A stretch of 64,000 nucleotides of DNA from Pseudomonas trivialis (GTDB lineage: Bacteria > Pseudomonadota > Gammaproteobacteria > Pseudomonadales > Pseudomonadaceae), in NCBI RefSeq assembly GCF_001439805.1, contig NZ_JYLK01000001.1, positions 248,001-312,000 on the forward strand, given 5' to 3'. The position numbers were made by a program, and so were the translations under genes. Below, piece after piece: positions 9,084 through 15,593 of this stretch. The notes beneath the pieces are model-generated. The model saw nothing but the letters and a program-made list of their open reading frames with translations, was not told the origin of the DNA and did no database searches. The stretch's first letter is position 1, and every line of letters begins with the position of its first letter.

Positions 9084-9824
9084 ATGGATGCGCAAGCAGC
9101 GGCCCGCTTGGGTGATGACATAGCCCACGGATTTGGCGTGGCTGCAATGCTGGCGGGCGCAGTGGCAGGTGCATTGATTGGTGCTGCGGTCATCGCAGCG
9201 ACAGTTGCCACGGGCGGACTGGCAGTGGCAATCATGGCCGGCTCCGTTGCGGCGGGCGGGCTGTCTATGTTCCAGGTCGTCAAGGGCCTGAGTACCCTCT
9301 TCACTCTGCCTGAGCCCACGACGGGCAAGCTGGTGATGGGCAGTTTCAACGTCTATATCAACGGCCTCAATGCGATGCGCGCCGGTGAAGACATTGCCTC
9401 ATCCTGCAGTGGGCTGCCGATGAATCATCCTGTGTGGCCCTTTCCGGTTTTGATCGCCGAAGGCAGCGCCACCGTGTTTATCAATGGCAAGCCGGCGGCA
9501 CGCCTTCACAGCAAAATGGTATGCGGTGCCCATATCAAGAGTGGCAGCCCTGATACCTTTATCGGTGGACCAACCGTCTCGGTAGCCTTTGTGTTGGATA
9601 TCGAGGGGTGGATGCATACCGGGTTGGAGTTTGTGGGGTTGTTGGCGGCCGGAGTTGCATTGGTTGCGGCGGCTATGGTCGGCCTGGCGGTACTTGCTGA
9701 ATTTGTTGTTGTTGGTGCGGCGGTTTTGGGAGGGATGACACTCCTTGGCGATCTGGGTGACCGGCTTGGGCCAGGCTATCGGGATCTGTTGCAGGGAGTC
9801 GCTGGGATGGCGATGCTTGGGCTG
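9084..9824 (+). repeat. Delivery-module direct repeat, copy 1
   Basis: This stretch encodes the pre-PAAR, PAAR and second membrane region of effector 1. It aligns without gaps to copy 2 at 11011-11751. By my count the encoded proteins differ at 26 of 247 positions, and homology ends sharply just after MLGL/LLGL. The repeats lie in the same direction about 1.9 kb apart. Confidence 0.85.
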
Positions 9825-10337
9825 AGTCCCAGGATGGCAAGGTTGGCGACGCCTAAGTACAAACTGGGCGTGACTGAGGCGGACATTCTTGCGATGCCAA
9901 AGGGCTCCCGGCCGGCGGCGGATAACTATCTATCGCCTAAGTACATCAGTGAGCATTTGGCACAGTTCGACAAAGGAGCGTCGCGTTTTATGACGAAATC
10001 CAATCTCGACAAGTACGGGATTGCGCAAAAAGATGGCACCTCTTTCATCATGCCCAAGCACGAGGCCGATCAATTGGTGGCAAATGCCAAGGGTGATCCG
10101 AGAGCCTTGGAGCAAGCGCTCGGGCTTCCTGAGAATACGCTGGACAACCACAGTCTGGTCCGTATCGACATCCCTGCTCCCAAAGACTTGAACCTGCGTA
10201 TCCCCTCAGGAAACGAGGCGGGGGCAAATGATCTTTGGATTCCAGGCGGTAAATTGCCTACGGGCAGTAGCGAGGCCGTTATCGATGCGGGCAGTATTTC
10301 ACCTGCGGACTTTACGTGGACACCATTAGGGCCTTAG
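9084..10337 (+). CDS. PAAR-tipped T6SS effector 1 with uncharacterised C-terminal toxin domain
   Basis: This 417-residue protein begins with a pre-PAAR motif (AARLGDDIAHGFGVAA) and a hydrophobic segment (about residues 18-60), followed by a PAAR domain (about 85-170, with SATVFINGKPAAR and SGSPDTFIGG) that would cap the VgrG spike. A second hydrophobic region spans about 182-222. From about residue 250 a soluble domain follows, with GASRFMTKSNLDKYG, DGTSFIMPKHEAD and LRIPSGNEAGANDLWIPGG. I cannot assign an activity to it; its placement makes it the toxin. Residues 1-247 are about 89% identical to effector 2. A candidate immunity gene starts 8 bp downstream. Confidence 0.85.
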   Translation: MDAQAAARLGDDIAHGFGVAAMLAGAVAGALIGAAVIAATVATGGLAVAIMAGSVAAGGLSMFQVVKGLSTLFTLPEPTTGKLVMGSFNVYINGLNAMRAGEDIASSCSGLPMNHPVWPFPVLIAEGSATVFINGKPAARLHSKMVCGAHIKSGSPDTFIGGPTVSVAFVLDIEGWMHTGLEFVGLLAAGVALVAAAMVGLAVLAEFVVVGAAVLGGMTLLGDLGDRLGPGYRDLLQGVAGMAMLGLSPRMARLATPKYKLGVTEADILAMPKGSRPAADNYLSPKYISEHLAQFDKGASRFMTKSNLDKYGIAQKDGTSFIMPKHEADQLVANAKGDPRALEQALGLPENTLDNHSLVRIDIPAPKDLNLRIPSGNEAGANDLWIPGGKLPTGSSEAVIDAGSISPADFTWTPLGP

Positions 10338-10345
10338 AGACAATC

Positions 10346-10609
10346 ATGAAATTTCAGGATGTTTTTGTAAGTCGCGAGCACATGTTTTCCTTGGGTATCG
10401 AGCAGGACTCCGGTCGCTTTTACGTATCCATACCGGTCAGTAATGGTATGGCGGACTACGAGGAATACTATGAAGTTGATCGGGCGACATTTGACTTGTT
10501 TAGTCGTGACCCGAACCTCGCGTTACCGTTTGTTATCCGCTGCCGAAAACGTGAGTTGGATGAGCTTTTGATGATCCCGCCGGGCACGAATCGGGGTACA
10601 GCAATATGA
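10346..10609 (+). CDS. Candidate immunity protein for PAAR effector 1
   Basis: This is an 87-residue protein with no signal peptide or membrane segment and an acidic middle (ADYEEYYEVDRATFDLFSRD), starting at ATG 10346, 8 bp after the effector stop. Size, acidity, cytoplasmic location and position directly after the toxin domain fit a cognate immunity protein that protects against self- and sibling intoxication. I do not recognise the family. A cytoplasmic immunity protein implies that the toxin acts in the cytoplasm. Confidence 0.68.
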   Translation: MKFQDVFVSREHMFSLGIEQDSGRFYVSIPVSNGMADYEEYYEVDRATFDLFSRDPNLALPFVIRCRKRELDELLMIPPGTNRGTAI

Positions 10610-11010
10610 TTTTCCGATACGACGTCAATAAGATGACCCTTGGCTAAGTACCACAAAGCGCTGCAATGTTTTTTCTGCGACCTGATCGACTGTACAGGCG
10701 CCGTGGCATTGGCCCTTCAGAAACAGTTGGAAAGCAACAAGACGGCCCTTGTCATCGATACTCGTTGGGCGGGCGCTGTGTGGAATAGCCAGAACGGTCT
10801 GGGGGCTCCGTTGATGCGTACTGCGCGGGTGGTTCGGGACAAACTGGGTGGTCGCGACTTCGTCCCCGCCACTATCTGATGATGCGAATGACCGCGAAAG
10901 CTGCAGGGGCCTAATCAGGATGCTTGTCCCTGCTTTTGACTCGCCTTATTGTGACGCTGGACCGTAGAGCTTTTTACCCAGTCCTCATGCCACAAGGAGA
11001 GAGGTAGGCG
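10610..11010 (+). other. 401-bp gap between effector modules, holding one doubtful ORF
   Basis: No recognised gene lies here. An open frame at 10640-10879 (79 codons, TTG start, no ribosome site) reads LAKYHKALQCFFCDLIDC... and ends RDKLGGRDFVPATI. It matches nothing I know and could be a remnant of an older immunity or toxin gene. The last 130 bp hold no ORF but end in an aaggagagagg ribosome site for effector 2. Confidence 0.4.
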
Positions 11011-11751
11011 ATGGATGCGCAAGCGGCAGCTCGTCTAGGCGATGAAGTAGCCCATGGCTTTGGCGTCGCTGCAATGCTCGCCGGGGCTGTTGCTGGCGCT
11101 TTGATTGGCGCCGCAGTCATCGCCGCTACCGTTGCTACCGGCGGGCTGGCGGTGGTGATCATGGCAGGCGCGATTGCTGCCGGTGGTCTGTCGATGTTTC
11201 AGATCGTCAAAGGCCTGAGTACGATCTTCAACTTGCCCGAACCCACGACGGGCAAGCTGGTGATGGGCAGTTTGAATGTCTATATAAATGGCCTCAATGC
11301 GATGAGAGCCGGGGAGGACATTGCGGCGTCCTGTACGGGATTGCCGATGAATCACCCTCTTTGGCCATTTCCAGTATTAATTGCCGAAGGCAGTGCCACG
11401 GTCTTTATCAACGGCAAGCCAGCAGCACGTCTTCACAGCAAGATGGTCTGTGGCGCGCATGTCAAGAGCGGCAGTCCTGATACGTTTATTGGCGGCCCGA
11501 CGGTATCGGTAGCGTTCGTCCTCGATATCGAAGGTTGGATGCACACAGGGTTGGAAACTCTCGGAATGCTTGCGGCGGGAGGCGCGCTGATTCTCGCAGG
11601 CATGGCTGGCTTGGCGGTTCTTGCAGAGTTTGTTGTTGTCGGTGGTCTGGTTTTGGGCGGCATGGCTATCCTGGGTGATCTGGGTGACAGGTTGGGCCCG
11701 GGTTATCGAGATCTGTTACAAGGCGTCGCGGGCATGGCGCTATTGGGATTG
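11011..11751 (+). repeat. Delivery-module direct repeat, copy 2
   Basis: This is the second copy of the repeat at 9084-9824 and encodes the pre-PAAR, PAAR and second membrane regions of effector 2. Differences cluster in the second hydrophobic region (residues 183-220); the PAAR core is nearly invariant. Confidence 0.85.
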
Positions 11752-12279
11752 GGCGCCAAGCTTGCGAAACCTAAAGCAGCGCCGGCGCTTAAAGCCGAAC
11801 CTCAGACGCCGTTGCCCAAAAATTTGGAAGAGGGTCCTGTGAAGGTGCCCGATGTAAAAGGTGCGGGTACCCTTGCTAATGCAGAGCGAGGAGCGTTAAC
11901 AGAAGCAAACTTTGCTCAAAATAAAATCAAGTCTGATCGTTCCTTTAGCGAAGAGGGGCAAAAGGTATACTCAGAACTTGCTGGCACGCCGGTCAAGACC
12001 GTCGATGACTTAGCCGGTGCGTTGAGGGCTGGGACCATTAAGCCTAGTCAGCTTCCCATTGATTATGTAGATATGAATGGGACTCGCCTTATTTTGAATA
12101 CGCGAACGTCGACCGCACTGGAGCAGGCAGGTATCCCACGAGGTGAGTGGTATGGGCGAAATCAGACAGGTGTTGAAGCTTATCCAGGTACCACATTCAA
12201 TGATTTGGCAGCAGATCAGTTGAAAAATAACAAATTACCGCCGACAGGCGCAGAAAAATTAAAATCGGTACGACCATGA
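11011..12279 (+). CDS. PAAR-tipped T6SS effector 2 with a different C-terminal toxin domain
   Basis: This 422-residue protein shares the pre-PAAR/PAAR/membrane half of effector 1 (residues 1-247, about 89% identical), then diverges completely. After a Lys/Pro-rich linker (about 250-290) comes a domain of about 130 residues with TEANFAQNKIKSDRSFS, NGTRLILNTRTSTALEQ, AGIPRGEWYGRNQTG and FNDLAADQLKNNKLPP. The last part, rich in Asn, Arg and Trp, has the look of small nuclease-type polymorphic toxins, but I cannot name the family. Base composition falls visibly in this C-terminal part. The stop overlaps the next start (ATGA), as expected for a toxin-immunity pair. The ribosome site is strong. Confidence 0.85.
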   Translation: MDAQAAARLGDEVAHGFGVAAMLAGAVAGALIGAAVIAATVATGGLAVVIMAGAIAAGGLSMFQIVKGLSTIFNLPEPTTGKLVMGSLNVYINGLNAMRAGEDIAASCTGLPMNHPLWPFPVLIAEGSATVFINGKPAARLHSKMVCGAHVKSGSPDTFIGGPTVSVAFVLDIEGWMHTGLETLGMLAAGGALILAGMAGLAVLAEFVVVGGLVLGGMAILGDLGDRLGPGYRDLLQGVAGMALLGLGAKLAKPKAAPALKAEPQTPLPKNLEEGPVKVPDVKGAGTLANAERGALTEANFAQNKIKSDRSFSEEGQKVYSELAGTPVKTVDDLAGALRAGTIKPSQLPIDYVDMNGTRLILNTRTSTALEQAGIPRGEWYGRNQTGVEAYPGTTFNDLAADQLKNNKLPPTGAEKLKSVRP

Positions 12280-12725
12280 AAATAAGTCAGCCAACACTAA
12301 TAGTGGATCCCTATGAGTGGCTACCAGGCTATGGTGAGTCACGCGTATCATTTCGCTCCGTTGGCCCGGACGTCATAGTGGATGTTGAGTATGAGAAAGA
12401 GATCGTAGTTGATGGCGAAGAGGTCACCCTGGCTGTAAGTCGGAAGGTTGTATTCAAATCGGTGCGATGCTTTATTCGGGAGCCGTTCCCTGGAGGGGGG
12501 GCTATTTTCGAGTTTGAGGGTAATCCAGGTGAATTTCGGCCGGGGAAGTTGACAGAATTTAAAGAATCCGAATGGCTGAGAGATAACTTGAAAGTATGGC
12601 GCTCCGTGTCGAGTCATGAACCGCCGAAATTGAGGCATTTCAGTATTCAGTTTTTGTCAGAAAATATTATTTTCCATGTGCTGGCTGCGGATGTATTTTT
12701 GTCGGATGAAGTGTCTGACAGTTAA
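12276..12725 (+). CDS. Candidate immunity protein for PAAR effector 2
   Basis: This 149-residue protein has its start codon overlapping the effector 2 stop by four bases (ATGA), which suggests coupled translation. It has no signal peptide and is acidic and strand-rich (PDVIVDVEYEKEIVVDGEEVTLAVSRKVVF). I do not recognise the family. The low GC content matches the toxin tail rather than the T6SS core genes, as expected for a pair acquired together. Its stop codon overlaps the stop of the convergent kptA. Confidence 0.7.
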   Translation: MKISQPTLIVDPYEWLPGYGESRVSFRSVGPDVIVDVEYEKEIVVDGEEVTLAVSRKVVFKSVRCFIREPFPGGGAIFEFEGNPGEFRPGKLTEFKESEWLRDNLKVWRSVSSHEPPKLRHFSIQFLSENIIFHVLAADVFLSDEVSDS

Positions 12726-13273
12726 TTTTGTTTTGAAATGAAATCAACGGGAACCGCTTCAGTTAACCAAACACTGTTTTCAGCTTGAAAAAATTTAAAT
12801 CCCTGTTGGTACATCCGCAGGGATTCAATCTTCAGAACCACCGGCTTGCCGTAGCGCTGTCCTACAGCAATCGCTGTTAGAGTCTCTTGCGACAGGTGCA
12901 CATGGTGGCGTGAACCTGCAATCAATCCTTGCTGAAGAATAGACTCAAGAAAGCGTGTTGCGGTGCCATGGTAGAGGAATTCCGGCGGCTCTTTCTCTAT
13001 GTGTTGGAGGTTTACGTCGGGTGCTGAATGCCCTTGTACGGCTCGAATACGCAGGCCATCGTCGGAGAGGGAAAAACGTTTTTTGTCACTGTTATTTACT
13101 ACAGACTGAATGATCGCCCGATCCAGTACACGGCCTTCTTTCGCTGCGCCGGTTATCAGCGAGTTAATATCTGTCCAGCCTTCTGCATCGAGTTGTAATC
13201 CGATAGTTTGAGGCTCATGACGCAAGACGAAGCTCAGGAATTTACTTGTTTCGTTCAGTTGTTTTTTGTTCAT
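12722..13273 (-). CDS. kptA: RNA 2'-phosphotransferase KptA/Tpt1
   Basis: KptA transfers an internal RNA 2'-phosphate to NAD+, releasing ADP-ribose 1'',2''-cyclic phosphate and nicotinamide; in eukaryotes this completes tRNA splicing, while the bacterial role is unclear. The 183-residue protein has the N-terminal winged-helix part and the ADP-ribosyltransferase-like C-terminal part. The family Arg-His-Arg-Arg active-site set appears intact: Arg18-His19 (VLRHEP), Arg77 (RAVQGHS) and Arg122 (RHHVHLS), with YHGTA at 101-105. It lies downstream of vgrG on the same strand, converges on the effector 2 immunity gene, and has low GC. Whether it serves the T6SS is an inference. Confidence 0.88.
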   Translation of the reverse strand: MNKKQLNETSKFLSFVLRHEPQTIGLQLDAEGWTDINSLITGAAKEGRVLDRAIIQSVVNNSDKKRFSLSDDGLRIRAVQGHSAPDVNLQHIEKEPPEFLYHGTATRFLESILQQGLIAGSRHHVHLSQETLTAIAVGQRYGKPVVLKIESLRMYQQGFKFFQAENSVWLTEAVPVDFISKQN

Positions 13274-13307
13274 GATTGCCCTGCATGAATTTGTCGGTTT
13301 TCAGGAT

Positions 13308-13505
13308 TCAATTGCCATTTTTTACTGACTGAAAAATTCCACTTTCTTCACTGATCGCCTTGGCCGTTGCCTGAGCGATCAGGCCTTGAGCATCGGCGCC
13401 GCACATTTCTGCTGTCTCGCCATTAACGTGCTCCAGATCTTACCGCCGCTGGGTAAAAATAATAGTGTTGAGGTGCGGTACTTCTGATGTGGTTGATCCA
13501 TTCAC
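13308..13505 (-). pseudogene. Small ORF broken by an in-frame stop between vgrG and kptA
   Basis: A GTG at 13505 lies 7 bp after the vgrG stop and opens a frame that hits TAA at 13442-13440 after 21 codons. The same frame then continues for 43 codons (DLEHVNGETAEMCGADAQGL... to FQSVKNGN) to a TGA at 13308. The second part reads like genuine protein sequence, so this may be a decayed effector or adaptor fragment. It could instead be non-coding spacer or a very short ORF. I do not recognise the sequence. Confidence 0.4.
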
Positions 13506-13512
13506 CGAGCTA

Positions 13513-15444
13513 TCAGCTTTTGGGAAAGAAGGCTTTCACTGCGGCATCAATAACGCTTTTGATACCTTTGCCCTTGTTATCAACGGCACAGGCATTGCCC
13601 GCGTTGAGGTCCAGTCGGCCGCCGGTATCGATATTGCCGTTACCACTGGCGTAGATATTGAACGCGGTACCCGAGATGTTGATCTCGCCACTGGCGTTGA
13701 ACTCCAGCACACTTTTTCCACAGACCAACCGAATTTGCGAGCCTGCCTCGATCAGGTATTGGGTGTTGATGCTGTCGCTCTTGGCTCCGCCAACATGCAA
13801 AGCATCATTGGCCAACACCGCACGCAGGCGGTCATTGCCGATCCTGATCGTCTCGTTGTGATCCACAGTGCTATTGCGGTCGTGGCCAACCCAATGACCT
13901 TCGTCATTTTCTACGGCGATATCCTGATTACGCTCTGCGTGGATATAGAGTTGTTCGGCTCCTTTTTTGTCCTCCATGCGTATTTCGTTGAAGTTGGCGG
14001 GTGAGCCACCCTTGCTGGAGCGGCTTTTCATACCGCTTTGCGTGGCATTTTCGGGCAGTTTGTAAGGCACCGTCTGCTCGGCGTTGTACACCCGCCCGGT
14101 GATGATCGGGCGGTCCGGGTCACCTTCCAGAAAGCTCACGATCACTTCCTGGCCGATGCGTGGAATCTGCATCGAGCCCCAGTTCTTGCCGGCCCAGGAC
14201 TGCGACACCCGAATCCAGCACGAGCTGTTCTCGTTGGACTGGTCGTGACGGTCCCAGTAAAAGTGCACCTTCACGCGGCCGTACTGGTCGGTCCAGATTT
14301 CCTCGCCCTTGGGGCCGACCACCAGCGCCGTCTGCGGGCCTTTGACGATGGGTCGATGGGTGTTGGCCAGCGGGCGGAAGCTCTGCTGGGCGTCGATGCA
14401 GGTCAGGCTGCTTTCGAATTGCGCCGAACCCGAGCCGCCGCCGCTTTCCAGGCGTTCCTGGGTGATGTAATAGCGGCAGCCGACGATCAGGTATTCGCGG
14501 TTCTGGTCCTGGCGGCTGAAGCCAGTGAGGCTGAACAGATGGCCTGAGCCCAGGCCACGGGCATTGCCGGCGAACTCAATCTGCTCGTGCAGGGTTTGCA
14601 GCGCCTCGATGCGGGTGCGCGCATAGTGTTCGCCATCGGCGCTTTGCACGTAAGTGCCGGGGTAGTCGTACAACGGGTAGTCGCCGGCGGCGTGCGGGCG
14701 CGGCATGGCCGAACGCACGTCGATGCTGGCGCTGGGGCGCTGGAAGTCGTAGTCGTTAAGCTCCAGCGAGCCCGGCTGCACTTCCTGGGCGAGGTGCCAG
14801 TTGTGCATGTGGTCGCGCTCGCGCTGCTGCTCGTCTTTGGGGTAGTACGGAATCGATGCGTAGCCGGGCACCGTGGTGTGGGCGCCATAGGCGTCGGCCA
14901 GCACCAGCACGTGGCGGTCCTGTTCATGGCGGAAGAAATAGTAGATCCCTTCCTGTTCCATCAGGCGGCTGACGAAATCAAAGCTGGTCTCGCGGTACTG
15001 CACGCAGTATTCCCACTCGCGGTACGGCCGGCTCAGGGCGTCTTCGAAGTCGGAAAAACCCAGGTCGCGAAACACCTGCTTGATGATCTGCGGGATGCTC
15101 AGGTTCTGGAAAATCCGGCAGTCCGAGGTTCGGCTCAGCAGCCAGAACCATGGACGCAACGTCACCTGGTAACTGGCGAACTGGCCTTGGTCGATGTTCT
15201 GGCTGCAGCGCGCGACGATGCCGTGGAAGTGCCGCTCACCGCCGTCCGCCAGTTGCACGCCCACGCTCATCGGTTTGCCGAGCAACTGGTTGAGGTCGAT
15301 GTTGGCGTCCAGTGACGTCAGTTGCAGCTCATAGTTGAACAGCCTTCCCAGCTCTTCACCGCCGCCCATTTCATTGAGCAGCAGCACATCCGGCCCGAGG
15401 GGGCTGGTGATCCTGGCCAGGCGTGAGGCTTGGTTGAATAGCAT
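13513..15444 (-). CDS. vgrG: T6SS spike protein VgrG (TssI)
   Basis: VgrG trimers form the spike at the tip of the Hcp tube and carry PAAR effectors into target cells. The 643-residue protein has the gp27-like head (about residues 1-370, with QASRLARITSPLG and YCVQYRETSFDFVSRLMEQEGIYYFF split across the domain), the gp5 OB fold (about 385-470, with DQYGRVKVHFYWDR and GSMQIPRIGQEVIVSFLEGD) and a beta-helical needle ending at residue 643. There is no C-terminal toxin extension, so cargo should attach through PAAR proteins. It is the only vgrG in the window and sits at the end of the tssA-clpV operon, separated from clpV by a REPIN. Confidence 0.95.
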   Translation of the reverse strand: MLFNQASRLARITSPLGPDVLLLNEMGGGEELGRLFNYELQLTSLDANIDLNQLLGKPMSVGVQLADGGERHFHGIVARCSQNIDQGQFASYQVTLRPWFWLLSRTSDCRIFQNLSIPQIIKQVFRDLGFSDFEDALSRPYREWEYCVQYRETSFDFVSRLMEQEGIYYFFRHEQDRHVLVLADAYGAHTTVPGYASIPYYPKDEQQRERDHMHNWHLAQEVQPGSLELNDYDFQRPSASIDVRSAMPRPHAAGDYPLYDYPGTYVQSADGEHYARTRIEALQTLHEQIEFAGNARGLGSGHLFSLTGFSRQDQNREYLIVGCRYYITQERLESGGGSGSAQFESSLTCIDAQQSFRPLANTHRPIVKGPQTALVVGPKGEEIWTDQYGRVKVHFYWDRHDQSNENSSCWIRVSQSWAGKNWGSMQIPRIGQEVIVSFLEGDPDRPIITGRVYNAEQTVPYKLPENATQSGMKSRSSKGGSPANFNEIRMEDKKGAEQLYIHAERNQDIAVENDEGHWVGHDRNSTVDHNETIRIGNDRLRAVLANDALHVGGAKSDSINTQYLIEAGSQIRLVCGKSVLEFNASGEINISGTAFNIYASGNGNIDTGGRLDLNAGNACAVDNKGKGIKSVIDAAVKAFFPKS

Positions 15445-15488
15445 CGGTTGTCCTGTAATGACTGAATAACTGAAGAAACCGGATCAAA

Positions 15489-15576
15489 TGTGGGGGGGCT
15501 TGCTCCCGATTGCAGTGCGTCAGCTGATACATGGAGTGACTGATTCATCGCTATCGGGAGCAAGCCCCCTCCCACA
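15489..15576. repeat. REPIN between clpV and vgrG
   Basis: Inverted copies at 15489-15510 (tgtgggggggcttgctccc...) and 15553-15576 (atcgggagcaagcc...) are separated by 42 bp. The pair fills almost the whole 149-bp gap between clpV and vgrG and could form a hairpin within the operon transcript, perhaps giving vgrG a different expression level. Confidence 0.85.
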
Positions 15577-15593
15577 GTTTTAACCGCACTCCG

